64,000 nt of DNA from Pseudomonas fluorescens. GTDB taxonomy: Bacteria > Pseudomonadota > Gammaproteobacteria > Pseudomonadales > Pseudomonadaceae. The first letter of the stretch is position 1, and each line of letters begins with the position of its first letter. The stretch covers positions 4,022,501-4,086,500 of the forward strand of contig NZ_CP012831.1 in the NCBI RefSeq assembly GCF_001307275.1. Reading direction: 5' to 3'. The position numbers and the translations under genes are program-made. The notes beneath the pieces are model-generated. The model saw only the letters and a list, made by a program, of their open reading frames with translations, was not told where the DNA came from and ran no database searches. Below are positions 37,258 through 46,073 of this stretch, piece by piece.

Positions 37258-37654
37258 TTTGATTGGCTCACGGTTAAGACAGATCACAAGGAAGAGCGGG
37301 TCGGGCACGGTTCGCTTCGAAACAATGAGAGGCGTTGGACACGTACCCGAATCAGCCTATGCGCTACGCCCGGGAAAATTAAGCGTAGCGACACACTGCC
37401 TATTTAACAGCAAAGCTCGGGCCTTCTCAAACCCGTTACGGGCGCGCACCGCGCTGTTCGTCGGCCAGAAAAGCCCCGCGGCTGCTTGAATGCGCCAGGC
37501 AAGCGGCGTTGAATTTCCCAGGTGTCGGAACCGTCGGCTACCTTGGCTTGTCGGTTCTGCAGGGCTGGCAATCTGTCGCAGGCCGTAGGCGGCCAGAACC
37601 ACTAGAGTGGGTAGGGCCGTTGTCGAATTCATCACCCTAAGGAGATCAACCCCC
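37258..37654. other. Divergent intergenic region, cold-shock gene / dps
   Basis: This 397-base gap has no credible gene. It should contain the promoters for the leftward cold-shock gene and rightward dps. The dps ribosome site AAGGAG lies at about 37639. I could not assign an OxyR or sigma-S type box with confidence. Confidence 0.45.
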
Positions 37655-38125
37655 ATGGCAATTGATATCGGTATCAGTGAAGAAGACCGCAAGTCCATCG
37701 TCGACGGGCTTTCGCGCCTGCTGTCGGATACCTACGTGCTGTATCTCAAGACCCACAATTTCCACTGGAACGTCACCGGGCCGATGTTTCGGACCCTGCA
37801 CCTGATGTTCGAGGAGCAATACAACGAACTGGCCCTGGCGGTGGACCTGATTGCCGAGCGAATCCGCGCCCTTGGCTTCCCGGCCCCGGGTGCCTACTCG
37901 GTGTATGCACGCCTGTCCTCTATTAAGGAAGAGGAAGGCGTGCCGGCTGCCGAAGACATGATCCGGCAACTGGTCGAGGGCCAGGAAGCGGTGACGCGTA
38001 CGGCCCGTGGCATCTTTCCTTTATTGGACAAGGTCAGCGACGAGCCCACGGCCGACCTGCTGACCCAGCGCATGCAGGTTCACGAAAAGACCGCGTGGAT
38101 GCTGCGGGCGCTGTTGGAAAACTAA
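37655..38125 (+). CDS. Dps/ferritin-like stress protein
   Basis: This 156-aa four-helix protein has the Dps ferroxidase pattern: LKTHNFHWNVTGP followed by LHLMFEEQYNEL (His and Asp/Glu iron ligands across the dimer) and LVDLIAERIRALG-like AVDLIAERIRALG. Dps proteins oxidise and store iron and protect DNA under oxidative and starvation stress. Corresponds by position to PA0962. Confidence 0.92.
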   Translation: MAIDIGISEEDRKSIVDGLSRLLSDTYVLYLKTHNFHWNVTGPMFRTLHLMFEEQYNELALAVDLIAERIRALGFPAPGAYSVYARLSSIKEEEGVPAAEDMIRQLVEGQEAVTRTARGIFPLLDKVSDEPTADLLTQRMQVHEKTAWMLRALLEN

Positions 38126-38143
38126 TAGCGCGCGCGTTGTATG

Positions 38144-38175
38144 TTGTGGCGAGGGAGCAAGCGCCCTCGCCACAA
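38144..38175. repeat. Single palindrome of the TTGTGGCGAGGG family
   Basis: TTGTGGCGAGGG and CCCTCGCCACAA are perfect inverted 12-mers around AGCAAGCG. It is 18 bases past the Dps stop, has no T-run, and looks like a collapsed form of the longer elements at 32663 and 61976. Confidence 0.8.
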
Positions 38176-38355
38176 GGGCGATATCGCCTGCGCACCGGGT
38201 GTAGGACGGCGTAATTCGTCGCCGGCCTGCTGTTGGCTTGTCCTACGTCCATGGTCATAAAGTCGTCTGGAACTGGCGATGCCGTTGAGCTTCCATAGAG
38301 CCACAGATGGGTTGTTCCAACCCAGAGGCTCGTATGGCAAAGGAGTGTCAACGGT

Positions 38356-38697
38356 ATGATTCAAGGAAAAGAACCCGGGGAAGGGCGGCTGGGGCGTTTT
38401 CAGCCCATCAGCGTCGACCCGTTCATCCGGGGGTTCGATATGCAACTGGCCCGGCCCTTGGCCCGATCCATTCGCCTGAACGGGTTCGCCACCTGTCTGC
38501 GGCTGGAACAGGTCTATTGGGATATCCTCGGTGACATGGCCGAGCTCAACCGCTGCTCCATCAGCACGTTGCTGTCCCATGTGGACAGGGAAGTGCACCT
38601 GCGCCATGGCGGGGTGCGCAATTTCAGCGGGCTGGTGCGCGTGGTCTGCGTGGTGCACAGTTTGAAGGAAACCGGGATGGATCATGGTGCGGCGTAG
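38356..38697 (+). CDS. Ribbon-helix-helix domain protein
   Basis: This 113-aa protein has a C-terminal region SIRLNGFATCLRLEQVYWDILGDMAELNRCSISTLLSHVDREV that fits the RHH_4 type ribbon-helix-helix fold, a DNA-binding module found in small regulators. The ATG is preceded by AAGGAG. The TAG stop lies inside the left edge of the following repeat (38694). The regulon is unknown. Confidence 0.8.
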   Translation: MIQGKEPGEGRLGRFQPISVDPFIRGFDMQLARPLARSIRLNGFATCLRLEQVYWDILGDMAELNRCSISTLLSHVDREVHLRHGGVRNFSGLVRVVCVVHSLKETGMDHGAA

Positions 38698-38790
38698 GCG
38701 CTGCCGAAGGCTGGGATCTTTTGATCTTGCGCTTGAGACTCAAGTGTCTGGGGCAAGATCGCAGCCTCGTTGCACTCGTCAGCTCCTACA
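38694..38790. repeat. REP-type inverted repeat, GTAGG.GCTGCCGA family
   Basis: The left arm GTAGGCGCTGCCGAAGGCTGGGATCTTTTGATC and the right arm GATCGCAGCCTCGTTGCACTCGTCAGCTCCTAC are imperfectly inverted. The element overlaps the stop codon of the ribbon-helix-helix gene. It is a relative of 2132-2250. Confidence 0.8.
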
Positions 38791-38915
38791 TGGCGTTCAC
38801 TCGGCAATGACTGTGCGGTCTTACGGCTGCACAGGCCGCATTTAATGGATATAATCCCGCTCTTTGCCGCAAAGCCCCGCCTTTGCGCGTGTAACCTGAT
38901 CGCCGAGACAACCCC

Positions 38916-39137
38916 ATGCCGATGTACGACTATCAATGTGCTTCCTGTGGTCATCAGATGGAAGCCATTCAAAAGATCAGCGCGGCACCGCTGGTCGACT
39001 GCCCTGCCTGCCAGGCGCCGGAACTGAAAAAGATGCTCTCCATGCCTGGTTTCCGCCTCGGCGGCACGGGCTGGTATGAAACCGACTTCAAGACCGGCGC
39101 CAAGAAGAACCTGGCCGGTGGCGACAAAGCTGATTGA
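38916..39137 (+). CDS. FmdB-type zinc-ribbon protein
   Basis: This 73-aa protein starts MPMYDYQCASCGHQ with a CxxC knuckle, and a second knuckle, CPAC, lies about 20 residues later. The C-terminal tail is glycine/lysine-rich. This is the FmdB family of small regulatory zinc ribbons. It precedes aspS and probably shares its transcript, as is common in proteobacteria. Confidence 0.9.
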   Translation: MPMYDYQCASCGHQMEAIQKISAAPLVDCPACQAPELKKMLSMPGFRLGGTGWYETDFKTGAKKNLAGGDKAD

Positions 39138-39212
39138 GTTGAATACGCGCGAGTTCTTGCACGGGCAGGGCCTCCAACCGAATGTCGAATTACGAGAAGT
39201 GAAACCACTACC

Positions 39213-40988
39213 ATGATGCGCAGCCATTATTGCGGCCAACTGAACGAAAGCCTGGAAGGTCAGGAAGTTACTCTTTGCGGATGGGTCCATCGTCGCCGTG
39301 ACCATGGCGGGGTGATTTTCCTCGATATCCGTGATCGTGAAGGCCTGGCCCAGGTGGTGTTCGATCCGGACCGCGCTGAAACCTTCGCCACCGCCGACCG
39401 CGTGCGCAGCGAATACGTCGTCAAGATCACCGGCAAGGTGCGCCTGCGCCCGGCCGGCGCCGGCAACGCCAACATGGCGTCGGGCATGATCGAAGTGCTG
39501 GGCTACGAGCTGGAAGTGCTCAACGAGTCGGAAACCCCGCCGTTCCCACTCAACGAATACTCCGACGTGGGCGAGGAAACCCGCCTGCGCTACCGCTTCA
39601 TCGACCTGCGTCGCCCGGAAATGGCCGAGAAGCTGCGCCTGCGTTCGCGCATGACCACCAGCATCCGTCGTTACCTGGACGAAAACGGCTTCCTCGACGT
39701 CGAGACGCCGATCCTGACCCGCGCCACGCCGGAAGGCGCCCGCGACTACCTGGTGCCGAGCCGTACCCACCCCGGCAGCTTCTTTGCCCTGCCGCAGTCG
39801 CCACAGCTGTTCAAGCAACTGCTGATGGTGGCCGGGTTCGATCGCTACTACCAGATCGCCAAGTGCTTCCGCGACGAAGACCTGCGTGCCGACCGTCAGC
39901 CTGAGTTCACTCAGATCGACATCGAGACCAGCTTCCTCGACGAAAAAGACATCATGGGCCTGACCGAGGGCATGATCCGCAACCTGTTCAAGGAAGTGTT
40001 GGGTCTGGAATTCGGCGAGTTCCCGCACATGACCTTCGAAGAGGCCATGCGCCGCTACGGTTCCGACAAGCCGGACCTGCGCAACCCGCTGGAACTGGTG
40101 GATGTGGCCGATCAGCTCAAGGACGTCGAGTTCAAGGTGTTCAGCGGCCCGGCCAACGATCCGAAATGCCGTATCGCGGCCCTGCGTGTTCCAGGCGGCG
40201 CCAGCATGCCGCGCAAGCAGATCGACGATTACACCAAGTTCGTCGGTATCTACGGTGCCAAGGGCCTGGCGTACATCAAGGTCAATGAGCGCGCCGCCGG
40301 TGTCGACGGCCTGCAATCGCCCATCGTGAAAAACATTCCGGAAGCCAACCTCAATGTGATCCTCGATCGCGTGGGTGCGGTTGACGGCGACATCGTGTTC
40401 TTCGGCGCCGACAAGGCCAAGATCGTCAGCGAAGCCCTGGGCGCGCTGCGCATCAAGCTGGGCCACGACCTGAATCTGCTGACTTGCGAGTGGGCACCGA
40501 TGTGGGTCGTTGACTTCCCGATGTTCGAAGAAAACGACGACGGCAGCTTCTCCGCGCTGCACCACCCGTTCACCGCGCCGAAGTGCTCGCCGCAAGAGCT
40601 GGAGGCCAACCCGGCCACCGCCCTGTCGCGCGCCTACGACATGGTCCTGAACGGTACCGAACTGGGTGGCGGTTCGATCCGTATCCATCGCAAGGAAATG
40701 CAACAGGCGGTGTTCCGCCTGCTGGGCATCAACGAAGCCGAGCAGGAAGAGAAGTTCGGCTTCCTGCTGGATGCGCTGAAATACGGTGCACCGCCCCATG
40801 GTGGCCTGGCCTTCGGCCTGGACCGCCTGGTGATGCTGATGACCGGCGCCCAGTCGATCCGTGAAGTGATCGCGTTCCCGAAAACCCAGAGCGCGGCCGA
40901 TGTCATGACCCAGGCCCCGGGCGTGGTGGACGCCAAGGCGTTGCGCGAGTTGCACATCCGTCTGCGTGAACAGCCAAAGGCTGAGTAA
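39213..40988 (+). CDS. aspS: Aspartyl-tRNA synthetase
   Basis: This 591-aa bacterial-type class IIb synthetase charges tRNA-Asp. The OB-fold anticodon domain begins CGWVHRRRDHGGVIFLDIRD. Class II motif 2 is seen as FRDEDLRADRQPEFTQID, the bacterial GAD insertion follows (about residues 290-420), and motif 3 is GGLAFGLDRLVMLM. In pseudomonads this type is generally non-discriminating and also charges tRNA-Asn, with GatCAB completing Asn-tRNA; this is family knowledge, not shown here. Confidence 0.97.
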   Translation: MMRSHYCGQLNESLEGQEVTLCGWVHRRRDHGGVIFLDIRDREGLAQVVFDPDRAETFATADRVRSEYVVKITGKVRLRPAGAGNANMASGMIEVLGYELEVLNESETPPFPLNEYSDVGEETRLRYRFIDLRRPEMAEKLRLRSRMTTSIRRYLDENGFLDVETPILTRATPEGARDYLVPSRTHPGSFFALPQSPQLFKQLLMVAGFDRYYQIAKCFRDEDLRADRQPEFTQIDIETSFLDEKDIMGLTEGMIRNLFKEVLGLEFGEFPHMTFEEAMRRYGSDKPDLRNPLELVDVADQLKDVEFKVFSGPANDPKCRIAALRVPGGASMPRKQIDDYTKFVGIYGAKGLAYIKVNERAAGVDGLQSPIVKNIPEANLNVILDRVGAVDGDIVFFGADKAKIVSEALGALRIKLGHDLNLLTCEWAPMWVVDFPMFEENDDGSFSALHHPFTAPKCSPQELEANPATALSRAYDMVLNGTELGGGSIRIHRKEMQQAVFRLLGINEAEQEEKFGFLLDALKYGAPPHGGLAFGLDRLVMLMTGAQSIREVIAFPKTQSAADVMTQAPGVVDAKALRELHIRLREQPKAE

Positions 40989-41002
40989 GGCTGGCACCTG
41001 AG

Positions 41003-41028
41003 AGGGCGCATCTTCGGATGCGCCTTTT
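41003..41028 (+). terminator. aspS intrinsic terminator with a UUCG loop
   Basis: GGCGCATC-TTCG-GATGCGCC is followed by TTTT, directly after the aspS stop. The stable tetraloop suggests an efficient terminator, so yebC needs its own promoter in 41029-41100. Confidence 0.88.
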
Positions 41029-41108
41029 CATTGGGGTCGATATTTCTGATTGCCGGCCACTGCCCACGCGCAGGGCGGGCAATGTTCCAAAGAGAAACGG
41101 AGCGAGTT

Positions 41109-41855
41109 ATGGCAGGTCATTCCAAGTGGGCGAACATCAAGCACCGCAAAGAACGTCAGGATGCCAAGAGAGGCAAGATCTTCACCAAGTGGATCCGTGA
41201 GCTGACGGTCGCGGCCCGCCAGGGTGGCGGCGATCCGGGTTCCAACCCGCGTCTGCGCCTGGCCCTGGACAAGGCCTTGGGTGCCAACATGAGCCGCGAC
41301 ATCATCGACCGGGCCATCGCCCGTGGCGCGGGTGCGACCGAGGCTGACAACGTTGAAGAACTGACCTACGAAGGGTATGGCCCGGGCGGCGTGGCGGTGA
41401 TGGTCGAATGCATGACCGACAACCGCAACCGTACCGCTGCCGCCGTGCGTCACGCGTTCAGCAAATGTGGTGGCAACCTGGGCACCGACGGCTCGGTGGC
41501 CTATCTGTTCGAGCGCAAGGGACAAATCAGCTTCGCCCCGGGCCTCGATGAAGATGCCCTGACGGAAGCGGCCCTGGAGGCCGACGCCGATGACGTGGTC
41601 AGCCATGAAGACGGCTCGTTCGACGTGTTCACGTCGTTCGCCAGCTTCTATGCCGTGCGCAATGCCCTGGAGGCGGCCGGTTTCAAGCCCGCCGACGCGG
41701 AAATCGTCATGCAGCCGACCACCAGTGCCGAACTGGACCTGGAAGGCGCCGAGAAGGTGCTCAAGCTGATCGACATGCTGGAAGACCTGGATGACGTGCA
41801 GAACGTTTATTCCAACGCCGATATTCCGGAATCGGTGGCTGAACAGCTGGGCTGA
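41109..41855 (+). CDS. yebC: YebC/PmpR family protein
   Basis: This 248-aa protein starts MAGHSKWANIKHRKERQD, with the KRGKIFTKWIREL segment and GYGPGGVAVMVECMTDNRNRTAAAVR as family signatures. It has been described as a transcription factor in P. aeruginosa (PmpR, quorum-sensing repressor), and related proteins are involved in relieving ribosome stalling. It is placed between aspS and ruvC as in PAO1. Confidence 0.94.
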   Translation: MAGHSKWANIKHRKERQDAKRGKIFTKWIRELTVAARQGGGDPGSNPRLRLALDKALGANMSRDIIDRAIARGAGATEADNVEELTYEGYGPGGVAVMVECMTDNRNRTAAAVRHAFSKCGGNLGTDGSVAYLFERKGQISFAPGLDEDALTEAALEADADDVVSHEDGSFDVFTSFASFYAVRNALEAAGFKPADAEIVMQPTTSAELDLEGAEKVLKLIDMLEDLDDVQNVYSNADIPESVAEQLG

Positions 41856-41884
41856 TGGCGTCCACTTAACTGCACGAATGCCCA

Positions 41885-41973
41885 TGTGGGAGCGAGCTTG
41901 CTCGCGATAGCGATACTTCAGTCAACACTGTGCTTGCTGACCCGACGCCATCGCGAGCAAGCTCGCTCCCACA
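41885..41973. repeat. REP doublet (REPIN), GTGGGAGCGAGC family
   Basis: TGTGGGAGCGAGCTTGCTCGCGAT and its inverse surround about 40 bases. It interrupts the yebC-ruvC spacing of an otherwise compact gene cluster. Confidence 0.92.
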
Positions 41974-42007
41974 GGTCTGGTCAAATCCTCTTCAAACCGC
42001 AGGCGCT

Positions 42008-42532
42008 ATGACTTTAATCCTTGGTATCGACCCAGGTTCGCGCATCACCGGCTACGGTGTGGTTCGCGATACCGGGCGCGGCTGCGTGTACGTCGCCTCT
42101 GGTTGCATCCGCACCGGTGCGGGTGAACTGCATGAGCGCTTGCAGATCGTTTATCGCGGCGTGCGCGAAGTCATCCAGACCTATGGCCCGGTGACCATGG
42201 GCATCGAACGGGTCTTCATGGCGCGCAACGCCGATTCGGCCCTGAAGCTGGGGCAGGCCCGGGGCGCGGCCATCGTGGCTGGCGCCGAGGAAAACCTGGA
42301 GATCGCCGAGTACACCGCGACCCAGGTCAAGCAGGCGGTCGTCGGCACAGGGGCGGCGAACAAGGAGCAGGTGCAAATGATGGTGATGCACCTGTTGAAA
42401 CTGGTCAGCAAGCCGCAAATCGACGCCTCCGACGCCCTGGCCATCGCCATTTGCCATGCCCATACCCGTTCCAGTCTGTTGCCCCATGGCCTGGGGACTG
42501 CACGCAGTCGTGGCGGGCGCCTGCGTCTCTGA
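42008..42532 (+). CDS. ruvC: Holliday junction resolvase RuvC
   Basis: This 174-aa protein is the dimeric endonuclease that cuts Holliday junctions. RNase H-fold acidic residues are visible in ILGIDPGSRITGYGV (first Asp), GIERVFMARNADSA (Glu) and DASDALAIAICHAH (last Asp pair). The start ATG at 42008 precedes LILGIDPG directly. ruvAB follow. Confidence 0.96.
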   Translation: MTLILGIDPGSRITGYGVVRDTGRGCVYVASGCIRTGAGELHERLQIVYRGVREVIQTYGPVTMGIERVFMARNADSALKLGQARGAAIVAGAEENLEIAEYTATQVKQAVVGTGAANKEQVQMMVMHLLKLVSKPQIDASDALAIAICHAHTRSSLLPHGLGTARSRGGRLRL

Positions 42533-42646
42533 TAGCATCAGCGCAATCTTCGTGAGCCCGAGCATCTTGCGCCTGTGTCGTCGGCCTTCCTGCCCGGGCT
42601 GTTACTCGCCAGCCCGCGGGCTGGCCAACACCCAAGGATCTGAAAC

Positions 42647-43255
42647 GTGATTGGACGCTTGCGCGGCACCCTGGCTGAAAAACAGCCGCCGCACCTGATT
42701 CTGGATGTAAATGGCCTGGGTTATGAGCTGGAAGTGCCCATGACCACGCTGTATCGCTTGCCGTCGGTCGGCGAGCCGCTGACCCTGCACACCCATTTGG
42801 TCGTGCGCGAGGATGCGCAGTTACTCTATGGCTTCGTCGGCAAGCGCGAGCGGGATTTCTTCCGCGAGTTGATCCGTCTCAATGGCGTCGGCCCGAAACT
42901 GGCACTGGCCTTGATGTCGAGCCTGGAAGTCGACGAGCTGGTGCGCTGCGTGCAGTCCCAGGACACCTCGGCGCTGACCAAGGTGCCGGGGGTGGGCAAG
43001 AAAACCGCCGAGCGCCTGCTGGTCGAACTCAAGGACCGCTTCAAGGCCTGGGAGGCGGTGCCGGCGATGTTCGCCTTGGTGCCGAACCAGCCGGACGCGC
43101 CGGTGCCGGCGGTCAGCGCCGAAAACGATGCGGTCACCGCGCTGATCTCCCTGGGCTACAAGCCGCAGGAGGCCAGCAAGGCGATTTCCGCCATCAAGGA
43201 AAAAGGCCTGAGCACCGAAGACATGATTCGCCGTGCCCTGAAGGGAATGATTTAA
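42647..43255 (+). CDS. ruvA: Holliday junction DNA helicase subunit RuvA
   Basis: This 202-aa tetrameric junction-binding subunit has an OB-fold N-terminus starting MIGRLRGTLAEKQPP (GTG start), helix-hairpin-helix motifs in IRLNGVGPKLALALMS and LTKVPGVGKKTAERLLVELKD, and a C-terminal RuvB-contact domain (ALISLGYKPQEASKAI). The stop directly precedes the ruvB start. Confidence 0.96.
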   Translation: MIGRLRGTLAEKQPPHLILDVNGLGYELEVPMTTLYRLPSVGEPLTLHTHLVVREDAQLLYGFVGKRERDFFRELIRLNGVGPKLALALMSSLEVDELVRCVQSQDTSALTKVPGVGKKTAERLLVELKDRFKAWEAVPAMFALVPNQPDAPVPAVSAENDAVTALISLGYKPQEASKAISAIKEKGLSTEDMIRRALKGMI

Positions 43256-44317
43256 GTGATTGAAGCTGACCGTCTGATCGCCGCCACGGGTGCCCCCCGT
43301 GACCGCGAGGAAATCCAGGACCGCGCGATTCGTCCTGTCAGCCTGGCCGACTACATCGGCCAACCGACCGTGCGCGAGCAGATGGAGCTGTTCATCCAGG
43401 CGGCCCGTGGGCGCAGCGAGTCGCTGGACCACACCTTGATCTTCGGCCCGCCGGGCCTGGGCAAGACCACCCTGGCCAACATCATTGCCCAGGAAATGGG
43501 TGTCTCGATCAAGAGCACGTCGGGGCCGGTGCTTGAACGGCCGGGCGACCTGGCGGCGTTGCTGACCAACCTTGAGCCCCATGACGTACTCTTCATCGAC
43601 GAAATCCATCGGTTGTCGCCGATCGTCGAGGAAGTGCTGTACCCGGCCATGGAAGATTTCCAGCTCGACATCATGATTGGCGAAGGGCCGGCGGCGCGTT
43701 CCATCAAGCTGGACCTGCCGCCCTTCACCCTGGTGGGTGCCACCACTCGTGCCGGTATGCTGACCAACCCGCTGCGGGACCGTTTCGGTATCGTCCAGCG
43801 CCTGGAGTTCTACAACAACGCCGACCTGGCGACGATTGTCAGCCGTTCGGCGGGCATCCTCGGGTTACCGCTGGACCCGGACGGTGCTTATGAGATCGCC
43901 CGGCGTGCCCGGGGGACGCCGCGGATCGCCAACCGCTTGCTGCGCCGGGTCCGGGATTTTGCCGAAGTCCGGGCCAAGGGCCACATCACCAAGCCGATTG
44001 CCGACCTGGCGCTGAACCTGCTGGACATCGACGAGCGTGGTTTCGACCACCAGGACCGGCGCCTGCTGCTGACCATGATCGAGAAGTTCGACGGTGGCCC
44101 GGTGGGCGTGGACAGCCTGGCGGCGGCCATCAGCGAAGAGCGCCACACCATTGAAGATGTGCTGGAACCGTACCTGATCCAACAGGGCTACATCATGCGC
44201 ACGCCTCGTGGGCGCGTGGTGACCCGCCATGCTTATCTGCACTTTGGCTTAAACATCCCGACACGAATGGGCGAGATGCCGGTGGTAGACGAATTCCTCG
44301 ATGCCGTGGACGATTGA
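43256..44317 (+). CDS. ruvB: Holliday junction branch migration ATPase RuvB
   Basis: This 353-aa hexameric AAA+ motor has Walker A GPPGLGKT, Walker B FIDEIHRL, sensor/arginine-finger region GATTRAGMLTNPLRDRFG, and a winged-helix C-terminus ending TPRGRVVTRHAYLHFGL. The start is GTG at 43256, immediately after the ruvA stop. Confidence 0.97.
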   Translation: MIEADRLIAATGAPRDREEIQDRAIRPVSLADYIGQPTVREQMELFIQAARGRSESLDHTLIFGPPGLGKTTLANIIAQEMGVSIKSTSGPVLERPGDLAALLTNLEPHDVLFIDEIHRLSPIVEEVLYPAMEDFQLDIMIGEGPAARSIKLDLPPFTLVGATTRAGMLTNPLRDRFGIVQRLEFYNNADLATIVSRSAGILGLPLDPDGAYEIARRARGTPRIANRLLRRVRDFAEVRAKGHITKPIADLALNLLDIDERGFDHQDRRLLLTMIEKFDGGPVGVDSLAAAISEERHTIEDVLEPYLIQQGYIMRTPRGRVVTRHAYLHFGLNIPTRMGEMPVVDEFLDAVDD

Positions 44318-44444
44318 ACGAGCTCTGTACGCCGACTTTTTTCCGGTTCGTGCTGTCCCAGACGAAGCCCGGAGCGTCAATGCGTTCGAGAATGAAAAAA
44401 CAGTTGCCTGGCCGATTGGCAACCTGAGGAGTAAGCACTAGAGT

Positions 44445-44912
44445 ATGCGCGCGCAAAACGGGCTGGAGTCGTTCGCACATCGCTGTCGCGTTTATTACGA
44501 GGACACCGATGCCGGCGGCATCGTCTACTACGTCAATTACCTCAAGTTTATGGAACGGGCTCGAACCGAACGGCTGCGGGAACTGGGTTTTGCCCAATCC
44601 GCGCTGGCAGGGGAGGACCTGTTATTCGTCGTGCATTCCAGCGAAGCGCGTTACCACGCGCCGGCGCGACTGGACGACGAACTGGTGGTAAGTGCCGATG
44701 TCATCGAATTGAACCGTGTCAGCCTGCGCTTCAAGCAGCAGGTCAGGCGGGCTACGGATAACGTGCTGCTCTGCGAAGGGCAGTTTTTGGTGGCCTGTGT
44801 GCGCACCCATAGTTTGAAACCCCGGGCCATTCCCGAAGCTCTACGTGCGGCCTTTGCCGGCGTGAGCGGCGCGGGTACACACTCAGAGCAGGAGATAAAG
44901 CGTGGAAGCTAA
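44445..44912 (+). CDS. ybgC: Tol-Pal-associated acyl-CoA thioesterase
   Basis: This 155-aa hot-dog-fold thioesterase has the family motif YYEDTDAGGIVYYVNYLKFMERAR, whose Asp in DTDAGG is catalytic. It hydrolyses short or medium acyl-CoA and is regularly the first gene of the tol-pal operon. Its last codons overlap the tolQ start by 11 bases. Confidence 0.94.
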   Translation: MRAQNGLESFAHRCRVYYEDTDAGGIVYYVNYLKFMERARTERLRELGFAQSALAGEDLLFVVHSSEARYHAPARLDDELVVSADVIELNRVSLRFKQQVRRATDNVLLCEGQFLVACVRTHSLKPRAIPEALRAAFAGVSGAGTHSEQEIKRGS

Positions 44913-45597
44913 CGTCGTCGACCATTCCTCCATGTGGAGCCTGGTCAGCAATGCCAGCGTCGTGGTGCAACTGGTAATGCTGACCCTGGTAGCCGCATCG
45001 GTGACCTCATGGATCATGATCTTTCAGCGCAGCAACATGCTGCGCGCCGGTCGTCGTGCCCTGGAGAGCTTCGAAGAGCGCTTCTGGTCCGGCATCGACC
45101 TGTCCAAGCTCTATCGCCAGGCCGGCAGCAACCCGGACCCGGACTCGGGCGTCGAGCAGATCTTCCGTGCCGGCTTCAAGGAGTTCTCTCGCCTGCGCCA
45201 GCAGCCGGGCGTCGACCCTGAGGCGGTGATGGAAGGTGTGGCCCGTGCCATGCGCGTCGCCATTTCCCGCGAGGAAGAAAAGCTCGAACAGGGCCTGTCG
45301 TTCCTGGCCACCGTTGGCTCGGTCAGCCCGTACATCGGTCTGTTCGGTACCGTGTGGGGGATCATGAACTCCTTCCGTGGCCTGGCTTCCGCCCAGCAAG
45401 CGACCCTCGCCACCGTGGCCCCGGGCATCGCCGAGGCACTGATCGCCACCGCCATCGGTCTGTTCGCGGCCATTCCAGCCGTTATCGCCTACAACCGCTT
45501 CGCTGCCCGCAGCGAGATGCTGACTGGCCGTTACTACACCTTCGCCGATGAATTCCAGGCGATCCTGCACCGTAAAGTGCACACCAGCGAAGAATAA
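44902..45597 (+). CDS. tolQ: Tol-Pal system proton-channel protein TolQ
   Basis: This 231-aa inner-membrane protein has three membrane helices: about 16-38, 135-160 (TVGSVSPYIGLFGTVWGIMNSF) and 170-195 (APGIAEALIATAIGLFAAIPAVIAYNRF). It forms the proton-driven motor with TolR, homologous to ExbB/MotA. The start is GTG with GGAGA upstream. Confidence 0.96.
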   Translation: MEANVVDHSSMWSLVSNASVVVQLVMLTLVAASVTSWIMIFQRSNMLRAGRRALESFEERFWSGIDLSKLYRQAGSNPDPDSGVEQIFRAGFKEFSRLRQQPGVDPEAVMEGVARAMRVAISREEEKLEQGLSFLATVGSVSPYIGLFGTVWGIMNSFRGLASAQQATLATVAPGIAEALIATAIGLFAAIPAVIAYNRFAARSEMLTGRYYTFADEFQAILHRKVHTSEE

Positions 45598-45611
45598 GCA
45601 GGTATTTCCCA

Positions 45612-46073
45612 ATGGCTTTAATCGCTCGAGCCCGAAAAAAGCGCAAGCCGGTCGCCGAGATGAACGTGGTGCCCTACATCGACGTGATGTTGGTGCTGCT
45701 GGTCATCTTCATGGTGACTGCGCCCATGCTCAATCAGGGCGTGAAGGTCGATCTGCCCAAGGTTTCCAGCGAAGCCTTGCCGCAGGACAACAACACCCAG
45801 GTACTGACCATTTCGATCAAGGCTGACAAGACCTACTACTGGAACCTTGGCAGTGAAGTGGATACCGAGAAGCAGCAGGACCGGGCCATGACCTTGCCGC
45901 AGATGACCGATGCGGTGACCAAGATCATTCGTGTCGGCAACGATGCCGGCAAGCGCACGCAAGTCTTCATTCGCGGCGACAAGACCGTCGACTACGGTGC
46001 CGTGATGGGCGCCATGGGCGGCCTGCAGAAAGCCGGTGTCGGTAATGTTGGCTTGATCACCGAGGCCCCCTGA
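45612..46073 (+). CDS. tolR: Tol-Pal system protein TolR
   Basis: This 153-aa protein has a single N-terminal membrane helix, AEMNVVPYIDVMLVLLVIFMVTAP, with the essential Asp in YIDVMLVL, followed by a periplasmic peptidoglycan-binding-type domain. Its stop and the tolA start share one base (TGATG). Confidence 0.96.
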   Translation: MALIARARKKRKPVAEMNVVPYIDVMLVLLVIFMVTAPMLNQGVKVDLPKVSSEALPQDNNTQVLTISIKADKTYYWNLGSEVDTEKQQDRAMTLPQMTDAVTKIIRVGNDAGKRTQVFIRGDKTVDYGAVMGAMGGLQKAGVGNVGLITEAP

